64,000 nucleotides of DNA from Kryptolebias marmoratus (lineage: Eukaryota > Chordata > Actinopteri > Cyprinodontiformes > Rivulidae): the NCBI RefSeq assembly GCF_001649575.2, contig NC_051431.1, positions 23,418,318 to 23,482,317 on the forward strand. Reading direction: 5' to 3'. A program made the position numbers and the translations under genes. This document shows, one piece after another, positions 1 through 10,115 of this stretch. The first letter of the stretch is position 1. Each line of letters opens with the position of its first letter. Below the pieces are notes generated by a model. It had not been told where the DNA came from and did not search any database. It worked only from the letters and a program-made list of their open reading frames with translations.

Positions 1-559
1 TACCATTTCTCTGTTCTTCGTAATTGGGCCATTTCTTCAACCTGTTAGCATCCAGTCCACTGAGAGTAATCTGCATTTAGATGCTAGTTCCGGCTCTCAA
101 TTTGTTTGGCGCAGTATGCCACCTTGCATTATGCGTTGCCACTTAACACATCATTTGTAACAATTTGTTGCTTGTTTATATGGAAATCACCATGCCAATT
201 AGGCTAAACAGCAGCCAGCGGTGGCTGTCAATATTGTCATCTTGGAGGAGTTCATTGAGGAAGTGAGCTTATGTCTTTATTCATTGCTGTCGCCAAAGAA
301 CCTAACATTTTTTTGTTTTTATCACTACCCTTATTGAGTCTACAATGATTAGGGCTACAAAATTTCTTTAAAGCACTTTCCTATTAGGGACACTGTACAG
401 AGACATTTACTTAACATGTAAGTATCAAAGAGAACATTAGCCCAGGGGATAAATTAGCAGTTATGCAAGATGAACTTTTCTTTGTTCAATGCATTCTTTT
501 TTCACAAGGCATCATCTTTCACAAAAGGATGAGTAGGCTTAAAAAGGCTAGCACTCTGG
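1..559. other. Unique non-coding sequence
   Basis: No repeat, RNA gene or convincing coding frame is visible. The sequence is of mixed complexity with a few TAAT-type cores, such as ccaattaggc near 195. The 71-codon open frame beginning at 463 has no recognisable domain and is treated as chance. Confidence 0.6.
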
Positions 560-905
560 GAGATATGGCCTCTGTAATTATACTCCCTTCTCTCAGATTA
601 GTCTGCCTGCCATTCCGTAATCCTTATGGGGTTATTGTTATTATGAGCAGAGGAACCCGGCGGAGAGGTTTTTGGTGATCAATCTTCAACCATGCTCTCT
701 AATTTTCTACGGTCAGCTCATCCATTCGGTCTGCCCTTGTCGCTTGACTGCACCAGCCAATTATGCCTGTAACTATGTCAGCTTATTACAGGAAGGCGTG
801 GCCCTTGCCACTGTATTGACCTCATGTGATTCCCTTCCAACCTCTAGGCTCAAGTTAATAAATACTCCTGTTGAGCTAATTAAGGCCGAATAAATAGCAC
901 AATCC
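560..905. promoter_or_regulatory. Candidate conserved non-coding element (enhancer-like)
   Basis: This block is more complex and less AT-rich than its flanks and lacks simple repeats. It contains a TAATCC (Otx/Pitx-type) core at 618-623, a GC-box-like aggcgtggcc near 794 and a TAATTA homeodomain core at 877-882. Two overlapping short frames (463-678, 672-893) cross it, but neither has a domain or splice context. Calling it regulatory is inference from composition and motif clustering; only cross-species alignment can establish conservation. Confidence 0.3.
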
Positions 906-3339
906 CCGTAACTTTTTATTGTAATTTTTTTCCACCTGGATTGGCTTTAGTTAAATAGACCAAGTGATGAACATAATAGAACAATAATAAAAAGCAAGAA
1001 AATGTTTCATTTGAGAGAAACTTTTAAGTGGCATATGTTCCCTGGTTTTTCCAGGTGTGTTGTATGCTGCTTTTTCAAGTCTTCTCCCTGATCCAGATGA
1101 ATGAAATTACTAGACTTCCCCTGTGGGTGTTTGCTTTAAGATAATTAGAAGTAAAGTGAAAGTGTTTAAAGTAGATCAATTGCTTTACTTTAAGTGACCC
1201 TCTAAAATGTAGTACAGTCTAGACTTTTTTGCAATTCTATTTTTGCCTTAAAATTGATTCTCAATTAATATGGCCCATTTCTAATGAGAGACAGACTAAT
1301 GGCTGACCCAGAGGCATAGAAGACTTCCAAATGAGGACGTACTGAGGAGAAACAAGTGAGGGCGAGAGAGGCGGAAGAGAGAGAGATATTATGTTTGTGT
1401 ACGTGTGTGAGTGAATGTGTGCAAGTAGATTCAGTAACATTCAATGAGGCTATTATTGATTAAACAGTTCTGTCAATAGATAAAGTAGATCAAAGAACTG
1501 GCTTGTTAGAGAATGTGGTAGGATACTGAGTTGGGTCAGTTTATAGGCTGGTTTGTTTATCAGTCAATTCCTCAAAATCAACACATCAGTGCTGGTATTG
1601 TTTTCAGTTATCAAATAATAATTGTTTTATTTTAAAGAAAGACAGAGATTAGAGTGAAACTGAATATAATGTGCATGTTGCACTGAGTTTCTTGCTGCAC
1701 ATGTTGCTTTATGTTACTCAAACAATATAAAAAGTCTCAAATAGTGTTGTCACACAGTATTTAAGGAATTGGTAAGACAATGAATAGATGCCATAAAACT
1801 GATATTACAATAACAAGACTAGATTAAAGGAGTCAATTGGCCATACTATTATGGCTGATTGGTGTATGCGTGTGGACCTTGTCTGATACCATAATGTAAG
1901 TGTGTCAGCATTTTGACAGTTTATTCATTAGCTTTTATTAACTTCTTTAAAAATGTGAAACAATAAAAGAGCATCTTGGTGCCAATAATTAGTTTAGGCA
2001 TTTTTGTTTGTTGTTATTTAGTTTTTATTCAATTTAATTTTTAACATCTGCTTGACCATACTTGAGTTAAAATAACTAGATCTGCTACTGCTGGACATGT
2101 TTTGTTTTTGTTTTTTTCAAAGAAAGATGTGTGGTAATAAAGAAAGAGTGTTATGTAGTAGGGATGGAATTTATTTAAAAAGAGAGTTTGTTAACTTTAG
2201 GGTCAGAGAATTACATGATCTGTGTTTATTCCTTATCTCGTACATCCAATTCCTGTGAAAAGTAGGATTTTTTCCCTAAAATTATCAAACTAGTTGTTTC
2301 ATGCTTAGCAATAGGCTAGACAAATCGTCAGAGGGACAAACCATGGATTCACTGCTGGTTACCCTGCTACCTGACACACACTCTACTTTGGGCCTGCTTA
2401 CCCACCAATCCTGCATCTAGGTGTCCCTAACTGCCTCCATCTTAAAGTGTGATGTTTCAGCGTTGTGCTCTGAGGGGTCAACAAGGTTTGATGACAAGTT
2501 ACACTTGGAGGTTTGGTGTAAGGCGAAGTGTGCCAGTGACTCACAGTTTGGGCTCAACCCTCAGAATCTAATGTCCTTCGCGGGGCAATGGTCACACCCT
2601 AACCTTTGCCTGAGAATAATGACTATATGACCAACTATGAGTACTACTGATGTTTAAATACACAAAGCTGTATGCAATCAAAGCCTAACTCCATTTTCCA
2701 TCAATGCATAATAGAGTTTGTTTTCCAAAGTGACAGAGTTTGAGACTTCTAAACACTCAGGAGCCTCTTCAGCTTATTGGTCCTCAATGCTGCATCCAGT
2801 GAATGCTGAGATACGTTGGAGACAAAGTGTACATAAGTTTAAATATTGCACAAAATAGCAGCAGCATTGAGAGTTTGTAGATAGCTTTAGCTGCACAAGC
2901 AGCAAAACAGTACTTGCTTAGTTCTTGTTTCCAATAAACCAACTGTTTGTGTAGATAAGAAAATCGAATAAGTCTGTCATAAACACAAACTTTCTTGGTG
3001 TTTTTTTGAGAGATTTTTTTTTTTTCTGGGGATTTTACAAGGATGTTTCACTGGCCCAGAAGTCATCCTGCGGCATTGTGAGCACTGTGTGCTCTTATTA
3101 TTTGACTCAGACATCCCCACAGGTACAAAGTGGAACTTGGCCCTTTTATAAGTGGTAAAAAAGAAGTAAGAGTTATTGGACTGATCTAGAGTCATAAGTG
3201 ATTTTCTGCTCCCCTTCACTGATAATGCCTTCTCTTCTCTTCCTCTACATTAAGGCCAAATCTCTTTTCATCCTGGGCCCTTAACGCTTAACTCTACATT
3301 TTGCATGTTCACACTGGAGGGTAGGAGTGTCCCATTTTT
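906..3339. other. Unique AT-rich non-coding sequence
   Basis: Mostly low-GC sequence with short homopolymers. There is a GA-rich patch at about 1355-1386 followed by a TG-rich patch. From about 2290 to 2640 the sequence becomes more complex, with a 69-codon open frame (2421-2630) that has no recognisable domain. No RNA gene or mobile element is recognised. Confidence 0.55.
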
Positions 3340-3383
3340 GTTTTTGTTGTTGTTGTTAGTTTTTTGTTTGTTTGTTTTTGTTG

Positions 3384-3415
<32 letters not shown>
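3340..3415. repeat. Simple repeat: GTT/TTTG-rich tract followed by (AT)n
   Basis: A run of GTT and TTTG units (3340-3385) passes into a pure AT dinucleotide tract (about 3387-3415) that is cut by the assembly gap. The tract is therefore longer than the assembled part. Confidence 0.9.
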
Positions 3416-3478
3416 NNNNNNNNNNNNNNNNNNNNNNNNNNNNNNNNNNNNNNNNNNNNNNNNNNNNNNNNNNNNNNN
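3416..3478. other. Assembly gap (63 N)
   Basis: Sixty-three undetermined bases directly after an AT dinucleotide tract. The open frames running through it (3268-3567, 3305-3496) are artefacts of the N run and the repeat. Confidence 0.99.
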
Positions 3479-3610
3479 GCTGTGTGTGGGATGTAGGGAG
3501 AGGTCAAAGGGATGGGACTACCTGGCCTTTTAACTGGATACTTTTCAAGGTCATACTTCCATAACAAGCATAAATAACCAAAAATAGCATAGCATTTTTT
3601 TCTGTGAAAA

Positions 3611-3800
3611 GTGTTATTGTCACAGCAACCATTATAACATACAGACTAATGCATTTTGATGTTTAATTGTTGGTATTATTGCCAATCTTTTTCAACAAGA
3701 ATAAAAAAGTTGTATAAAACAGTGTCATATTTGTCCAATTAAAATATGTCTTATCACAACAGTCATTGTAGCATATAGATTTGTGTATTCAGATGTCTTG
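3611..3800. repeat. Diverged direct duplication, ~134-bp spacing
   Basis: The segment 3621-3661 and the segment 3755-3795 align without gaps over 41 bases at about two-thirds identity; both begin CACA and end GATG. This suggests an old tandem duplication of a ~134-bp unit or two units of a decayed satellite. No coding potential is seen. Confidence 0.5.
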
Positions 3801-4169
3801 TGTGTTTAGTATAATGTATGTTGAGTTCTGTTTGAAGCTGGACAACTATTGGCAATGCATCTATTTGTGCAAAGGTGTAACTACAACATCTGATGGTGTG
3901 TCATCTCCTTGATAGAATGCGCAAATTTGTAGAGAAAACATTTCATTGTTACTTTTTGGGACTTCAAATTAAAAAAGAGGGATTGGTGTAGATTTGGTGT
4001 AGATTTGGCCTAACCTTGACTTTACCTATAACAATTAAGCCACCCCCCCATTTTGCCCAAACTGTCTTTTCAGTCTGGTGTCCACTCTGTTCTGTGTTTG
4101 TGATATGTGTGTGGGAGACAGAAAAATATGGTAGGAAGGATGGTGTAGTCAGACCACTGTGATGGAGGA

Positions 4170-4485
4170 AATGACTGGGGGTGTCAAGGCTGTTATACAA
4201 GCACAAGCTAAGAGGTGCCACTCTGTCCCTCTGGCTGAACGTGTTAGCGCCTAGCTGGCCTCTGCCCAAGCCATTAAAGTTGCTTGTCCCAGCTGTGAAA
4301 AAAAAGGCCTCATCACTAAGAGTCAATTTAGGTCTGTGTTTAATCACATTCATTGTGGCGGCATCATTGGCTCTTTGTTCTGGCCTCCGCTTGCAGCTGA
4401 AAGGATTAAATGGACACCAACCAAGTGAAGCACAATACCTTCCTATACCTCGGAAAACAATCAACACTCAACTTGCCCCTCTCTT
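4170..4485. promoter_or_regulatory. Candidate conserved non-coding element
   Basis: A complex, moderately GC-rich block with two CAGCTG E-boxes, SOX/LEF-like cores (cattgtgg, ctttgttc) and TTTAATCA. It supports open frames on both strands (4181-4585 plus, 3964-4467 minus). That is usual for stop-poor complex sequence; neither has a recognised domain or splice architecture. The regulatory role is inferred. Confidence 0.3.
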
Positions 4486-4689
4486 CAAAGTCGCATTTAT
4501 TGAAATAATCATAAATGATGACCTCAGTCATGTCATTTTACTTACTGAAGTGAGTCCTGTGTTATTTTATAAGCAGCAGGTGTAGCGGTTAAAATAGTAA
4601 CTATGGGGAGAGGGGACAGAAATGTTCCCAATCCATGTCAGCACTGTGAAATAATCAGTCAGACTCCATGCTCTTGGACAAGTAAATTT

Positions 4690-4960
4690 TTCAGGATTTA
4701 GCCTCGGCTGTCAATGTAGCTGGTCTGCTTCTTAATTAGTGGCCAGCTTATTATAGGCTGCCTGACCCAGGCAGTGGTCTCTCTCTTTAGGGAAGAGGAG
4801 GAGGAGAGGAGCTGGAGAGGAAGGGACTATAATGGTTGGTTTAACTGGGCACACTGCATTGGTGGATGAATGCGGTGATTATTATGCAAGGAATGGAATG
4901 TCCTCCCTGTGCAAATCTGTGAAGGAATAGCAGAGATTCATTCACAGAGGGGTGAGAATG
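4690..4960. promoter_or_regulatory. Candidate conserved non-coding element
   Basis: Complex sequence with a TTAATTAG homeodomain core near 4732 and TTATTATAGG, then a purine-rich GAGGAGGAG patch around 4795-4825. It lies 200 bp from the preceding candidate block and may belong to the same element cluster. No coding signal is seen. Confidence 0.25.
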
Positions 4961-6410
4961 TGTGCTGGTCTGTGTATGTGTGTCAGAGAACGCAAGCAGA
5001 GCAAAGAGGCCTCAGAGACACAAAGAGTGCTTGTGTTTGAGCAAGAGAGGACACACAGTGACTCACAGCAACATCAGAAAATTCAAAGGCTTTCTTCAGG
5101 CTTAAATTTGATGATGCAAGTTGGAAATCTAATGAAAACATTAGTTGGAAGTTGATTTTGAGTCTTGACCAGTTTTACTGTTTTGAAATGTAATTATCTA
5201 CCCCTTTCATTGGAATTTTGACATCACATGACTCATAATTATGGCTAAATTTGTTCTAATTCTAGCTTATATGTGTAAATCTGGTATATTGCATCTACAA
5301 TACAAAACTGTTTAGTCTCAAACTCTTGTTTAATTGAACCTAATAATTCTAACAAGTATGCACAGAAGATAAACATGAAACTAAGCAGAAACTGTCGGTG
5401 TTACCATGTATTTTTTGAATGCAGCTTTTACCCTTTCTATTATTGTTTTTTATTTAGTTTGAAGAGGAAACAAATTTCTGATTCTTATTATTTTTATAAT
5501 TATAACATACAGTAAAATTACAGTTAAAAGACCGGCCAACAAGACTTCTAACTTTAATGAAAGCCCATGTGGTGAGTTTGTTTTTAGTAAGATGTGCAAC
5601 AAAGTGCAATCCTACTCAGTCTATGGCAAATTTTGATGTTGGCATGAAAACATGAACTTTAGATTTGTTCTCAGAAATCAGATTGGTATTTTACTTTTTT
5701 TTTTGGTGCTTTTTGAAAATACGAAAGTAAAGGAAAATATAAAGCAATACTTTTTTAATGCATTTTGTGAAATGGTCCCAAAACACATTATAACCAGTCA
5801 AAAAATGTTTGTACTTGAAGTTCTGAAGGGATTGTGTGGTGTTGCTTCACAGGTGAATTTTAAATTATAGAGTCAAGCTTTATTATAGAGTCAAGTTTTA
5901 AAGAACTGTTACTTTTAAACACCACTGTTGAAAAGTAACAGAACTCACCCCAGTTTTCTCTGAGAGGCCAAGAGACCACATTACAGTTGTCAATTTTAAA
6001 AGCACTTTAATCATATTAAAGATTATTTGTTTTTACTGCTGCTTCTATGTCCACTTGTTGTCTTTATGTTAAATGTGGATGAGACTGTTTATTGCTCCTC
6101 TACTGAGCCAATGTCACAGTGAAGAGAAGGCCAAGCCAAGCTGGCTTTCCTTACTGAAACAAACAAAAAAATTAATCAGTCAGATGACGCTACTGTCATG
6201 ACTCTAATGAAATGTAAAAGGAAGCCAGCCATCTATTAGCATCACACTAATCAAAGAATAGCATGCTATTAATGCCACTGAACGCAACCTATGGTACTGT
6301 TGGCAACAATGCAAAGTGAAGTCATGGAGGGCAACATTCTGGAGCTTTTAGATAGAAATTAGAAATTGCCAAGGGAAATTACCACTTGTTTTGTAATGTT
6401 TGTATAGTAA
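4961..6410. other. Unique AT-rich non-coding sequence
   Basis: No recognised gene or mobile element. A short exact tandem duplication of an ~18-bp unit (ttatagagtcaag-) occurs near 5866-5900. The rest is low-complexity AT-rich sequence. Confidence 0.55.
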
Positions 6411-6602
6411 AGGGTGGCATGTTTGTGCCATTGTCAAAGCTGTTGCCTCAGACCAAGAAGATTGCAGGTTCAAAACCTGTCTGCAGACTTTCTGTGGGAA
6501 ATTTGGATGCTCTCCCTGTGCATGCTTGGGGACTCCGGTCACTAGAGATGGGCACCAGTAGCCTGCATGGAAAAGCTGGTAAAATATGGATGGAAGGATG
6601 GA
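6411..6602 (+). mobile_element. SINE copy 1, degraded, tRNA-headed fish SINE
   Basis: It starts with the GGGTGGCA-type head, then an A-box-like region, the teleost-SINE phrase GTTGCCTCAGACCAAGAAG and a B-box-like GGTTCAAAACC at 6467-6477. The body (ttctgtgggaa, ctccctgtgcatgc) follows the usual order, and it ends in GGATGGAAGGATGG. It is internally shortened and diverged. The overlapping short ORFs are shadows of the SINE. Confidence 0.8.
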
Positions 6603-7400
6603 AATTAAGTCTCATAGTCATTTCAACAACAATGTAGTTCACTTGAACTATATACATATAACTGTGTTTGTAGTTTGAATGTGGTCATGGTAATTATTAC
6701 GTCTTTCTTGGTTTGGATTTTCTGACATGCTCTTATGCGGATGTAATTGTATTGCAGTTGTTTATGCAGTCACATGAGACAAATTCCCTAACTGTTCATA
6801 ACTTCTGCAAATCTAAACTGTAGGTATTTTAGATTAAAGGGGATGTTCAGGTTTATTTTAACCAATAAGTATGCATAGAAAATACTTGTGATTGTGGCAT
6901 AAACAATGATGCTTGTAGATAATACAGGTACATAGGACTTGCTAATACTTCATGTTTTGTGAATTAAAGTTTTGTTAATTTTACAATTATTCTAGACATA
7001 AATAATAGATTTGGGTGATACAGATAGATGGAAAGCATTAGTCAGGTAAAAATAAAAAAAGGAAGGATACATTTTATCTCTGTCATTTTGGCTTTGCATA
7101 ACCTATTTTACGAACTGGTCTATTTAACAAGTAAACCCAGTCACTGAGCTGTGAAAGCAGCTATTCTTTAGCTCACTGCTGTATATGCCAATGACTCAGT
7201 CACTGTATGTGACTTTTGCCACAATGTATGGAAAACAGAGCTGCTTTTGTTTTGCTTTATAGCCACTACTGAATCAGCACAAGAAATCTGCCACTACAGC
7301 TATCAACCATCAAACACATCAAACGAAATTCAAGACGGCTGGAGTCGTCGTTGTCAGCAGTGCAGAATCTCTCAGCTCATCACAGTGTGGAGACAGAATC
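6603..7400. other. Unique AT-rich non-coding sequence
   Basis: Nothing recognisable until the poly-C tract. The last ~150 bp (7250-7405) is less AT-rich, and an acceptor-like tttgctttatag ends at about 7262. The open frame beyond it runs straight into poly-C and a gap, so it cannot be trusted as an exon. Confidence 0.5.
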
Positions 7401-7405
7401 GGATG

Positions 7406-7442
7406 CCCCCCCCCCNNNNNACCCCCCCCCCCCCCCCCCCCC
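7406..7442. repeat. Poly-C tract interrupted by a 5-base gap
   Basis: Ten C, five N (7416-7420), one A and then twenty-one C. On the minus strand this is a long G-run and likely a polymorphic, quadruplex-prone homopolymer. The N run probably marks an unresolved length. Confidence 0.95.
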
Positions 7443-7960
7443 GCAAAGATGCTTACATCAAAGGAAAAAAGCCTAAGGGCTTCTTTACAAATCAATACAA
7501 AAAACATTACAAAGCCAGAGATCTACTTCCTACATAATCTTTCAGAGAACAAGAAAAAAATATAAAAAGCATCAAAATGTTATAACCTCATATATAGTAT
7601 TGAAGGATTATCCTGCTGCTTGTCAGCCAAGCAAATGTTGTCTCTCAAGGGACTTTTACTGGCAGAAGTGATTTAGGATTCCAGTTACTGTTAATTTAGT
7701 TTATCCTCATGTGCTCAAACATCCTGCCACATTATTGCTCTGAGGGTGGTCAGCATCAATAGTGTTGTCACAGGCCAGTAGGCACTTTATTACTTACCTA
7801 TATTGTGGAGCTCATCCTTACTTTGTAAAAATCTTTGCATTTTTAGCTAAAAAGGATGGTATAAAGGATCAGAAATTGAAGCATCTTAAGTGCTCTTTGA
7901 TTCAATTTTTATTATGTACGAATGTGTTCTCCATACCCAAGTTTTCTAACATCCACAGTG
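7443..7960. other. Unique AT-rich non-coding sequence
   Basis: No gene, RNA or repeat recognised between the poly-C tract and the next SINE. Confidence 0.5.
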
Positions 7961-8165
7961 CAGCCATCGTGGGGCTGGAAAGTTGCAGGTTTGATTCCAC
8001 GTCATGCCCATATGTTACGGTGTCCTAGAGCGAGACAGAATCGCAAAATGCTCCCCTGCTTAAATCCCTACCCATTGCTCCACTGGTGTGTATCTCACTT
8101 GTGTAATGGGTCAAATGCAACAATTTTGTCATTGTATGTGTGCATACAATGATGACAATATATAA
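7961..8165 (+). mobile_element. SINE copy of a second fish SINE type
   Basis: It has a B-box-like GGTTTGATTCC at 7988-7998, then ctcccctgct, an ATGGGTCAAATGCAACAATT block and a TGTATGTGTGC...GATGACAATA tail. This order matches fish SINEs whose 3' part contains a gggtcaaatgca motif. The A-box end is eroded. It lies 115 bp upstream of a LINE fragment. Confidence 0.7.
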
Positions 8166-8279
8166 CACCTAATTTTTAGTATTAGTAATAATTTTTCCTA
8201 ATTCTACTTTTTTCGTTTTTGGGATTGGGGAGGTTAAGGAAAGCGATTACATCAGGAATCGGCTCTCAGCCCATTGATA

Positions 8280-8996
8280 ATGAACAGGTCGACAGATGAG
8301 GTCAGGCAGAAGTCTTCATAGACTAGGATGTTTGTAGATGGCATTATAATCTATAGACAGAATAGGAAGCAGGTAAAAGAGAGCCTGAAAAAGCAGAGGT
8401 ATGCTCTAGAGAAGAGCAATGAAAGTCAGTGGAGGCATGACAGAATCTATGTGTGTGAATGAGAGTGTGACAGGTGTAACAGTGAAGCTGCACGGAGTGG
8501 AGGTATTGAAGGGTGGATGCGTTCAAGTACCTGGGGTCAGCCATACAAAGAAGCAAGCAGTGCACAAGAGAGGTGAAGAAGGTTGTGCAGGCAGGGTGGA
8601 GTGCATGGTCCAGGGTGATTTGTGACAAAACGATAGCTGCAAGACTGAAAGGGAATGTTTATAAAATGAGACCTGTTATGTTGTTTGGTTTAAAGATAGA
8701 GGCACTGATGAAGATGATAATATTTTCATTAGAAGATACAAAAATGGACAGGATTAGAAATGAGGATATTGATATTGAAAAGCTCAGGTTCAGCCATTTG
8801 TAAACTGAGTCTTAGACACAAATCTGAGATGGTTTGGAAATGTGCAAAGGAGGGATAGTGGATATGTTGGTCAAAGAATGTTGATGGAGCTGCTAGGGAG
8901 GGGGAAAAATGAAGACCAAAAATGATGTTTGTGGTTGAAGCAAAAAAGACTATACAAAGAGTTGGAATGACAGAGGAAGACGCATCTGCCTCCGTC
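8280..8996 (+). pseudogene. Degraded LINE ORF2 fragment (RTE-like reverse transcriptase, C-terminal part)
   Basis: Three successive frames carry consecutive reverse transcriptase and downstream segments of an RTE-like non-LTR retrotransposon. From about 8328, FVDGIII stands where the catalytic FADD box would be. Then KQVKESLKKQRYALE, MKVSGGMTESMCVNE (8419 frame) and DAFKYLGSAI...REVKKVVQAGW...VICDKTIAARLKGNVYK (8513 frame) follow. Further remnants are MDRIRNEDI and LRWFGNVQRRDSGYVGQRM. At least two frameshifts and the loss of the second catalytic aspartate make it dead. The 5' end of the LINE is missing, as is normal for 5'-truncated insertions. RTE clade membership is from memory of the family. 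Confidence 0.85.
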
Positions 8997-9400
8997 TTCA
9001 TCTGAGATGAATCCATTTTACTAACTTTAAAAGGCCTTATAAAAAGGCTGAGACCACAACGTAATACTGCCAGTGTTGTTATTTCACAAAACAAGAGTGT
9101 CCCCCATATTGTGTGCTCTCCTGTTGTAAAGGAGGTGGAGGGGGACCATAACCTTGTTGTATGAACAGAAATTTAAACTCACCTCAGAAGGAGCAGTGGG
9201 ATCTGGTTAGGACAATACGGGTCTTTGCACATCCTGAATTTTGTGCATTAGAGAGAACACGTGTCTTCCTCTGGTGCATATCAGGTCAGCAGCAGAGATA
9301 GCCATGACACAGACTGCAGAGCACAGGGAATGTGATTTACAAAGCTGCAGACTAAGATGGGCAAGAAAAATAAGACATGACAACTAAGTGGACAGGTCAA
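8997..9400. other. Unique non-coding sequence
   Basis: No recognised repeat. It contains the presumed 3' flank of the minus-strand terminal-exon candidate at 9400-9707. Confidence 0.45.
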
Positions 9401-9416
9401 AGTCCCACTCTGTCAT

Positions 9417-9422
9417 TTTATT
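9417..9422 (-). terminator. AATAAA polyadenylation signal candidate
   Basis: A minus-strand AATAAA lies about 86 nt after the stop codon of the candidate terminal exon, followed by GT-rich sequence. It means something only if that exon is real. Confidence 0.25.
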
Positions 9423-9507
9423 CCCTCAGAATAAAAACATATTCAATAACAGGTGAATTATACTATGAGGAACTTGTTTTAAATCCCTACAGCTGGGATG
9501 TACTCTC

Positions 9508-9707
9508 TCAGAGGCAGTCCTCATTATAGAAACTGCAAGAAAAGCACCTCCAGCAATCATTTACATCCAAGACCTTTGGGATTTCGGCTGATGGCAGACT
9601 TGACAATACGTCACAATACCCACAGCAATAACTAGCATCCTCATTATCATCTTCTTCAATTTTGGGCCGGCCTTTCAGCAGGTAGGTCATTCTATGCGTC
9701 TCTTCTT
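9508..9707 (-). CDS. Possible terminal coding exon, Cys-rich, function unknown
   Basis: On the minus strand an acceptor-like ttattcacacag ends at 9708. An open frame follows without stop to a TGA at 9510-9508, and a canonical AATAAA lies about 86 nt further on (9422-9417). The frame contains EETHRM and then a 60-residue segment with acidic EEDDNED and seven cysteines. CX2C (residues 23-26 counted from the Met at 9690) and CX2CX2C (46-52) are separated by 19 residues, a zinc-ribbon-like spacing. I recognise no family, and no upstream exon was found in the window. Against it: the polypyrimidine tract is weak and a 60-codon frame is within chance expectation. It may also be a fragment of a mobile-element protein. 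Confidence 0.25.
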
Positions 9708-10065
9708 CTGTGTGAATAAGAAGCTCAACAGTTCACATCCAAGAAACAAACAAAATACATGGTATTTCTCAAAGTTTTAAATATTCTCTCTTGTACGGGT
9801 CATCATTTTTTGCTTTTAAAATTAAGCTGATTACAGACAAGATAATTGTCTGTAGTGACTTAATCTGTTAGCTGCTGTGTCTGTGGCAGCCTGGAAAGCA
9901 GCAAATAAAAATACATTGATTTTCAGTATCAAGTGTGAACTCAAAATAAGGGCAAACTTTGATGTCTCTGATACAATAGCATGGAGAATCACTAAAACTA
10001 ATGCTGATCAGATTTTCCTTGAGATTGTTTGAGAACCCTTCAGCTCTCCATCTTAGTCAATATAA

Positions 10066-10115
10066 ATGTTATCAATAGCTCATGACCTAACAAGGTCATG
10101 AGCTATTGATAACAT
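10066..10115. repeat. Perfect 23-bp inverted repeat with 4-nt loop
   Basis: The arm 10066-10088 (begins ATGTTATCAATAGCTC) is the exact reverse complement of 10093-10115, separated by AACA. All 23 pairs match and the next outer pair does not. The DNA can extrude as a cruciform and RNA from either strand would fold as a 23-bp hairpin. The outer flanks do not pair, so it is shorter than a typical miRNA precursor. Confidence 0.97.

Noticed and set aside
4181..4585. 134-codon plus frame and 167-codon minus frame over the same bases
   Set aside because: Both strands are open at once, there is no domain and no splice structure. This is better explained as stop-poor non-coding sequence.
6467..6477. 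tRNA gene suggested by B-box-like GGTTCAAAACC
   Set aside because: It is part of a degraded SINE. No cloverleaf can be drawn around it. The same applies to 7988-7998.
7247..7537. Possible exon after an acceptor-like tttgctttatag
   Set aside because: The frame passes through a 30+ base poly-C tract and a gap. No reliable reading is possible.
10066..10115. MicroRNA precursor
   Set aside because: The stem is only 23 bp with a 4-nt loop and unpaired flanks, shorter than typical pre-miRNA stems, and the pairing is perfect. It is kept only as a structural finding.
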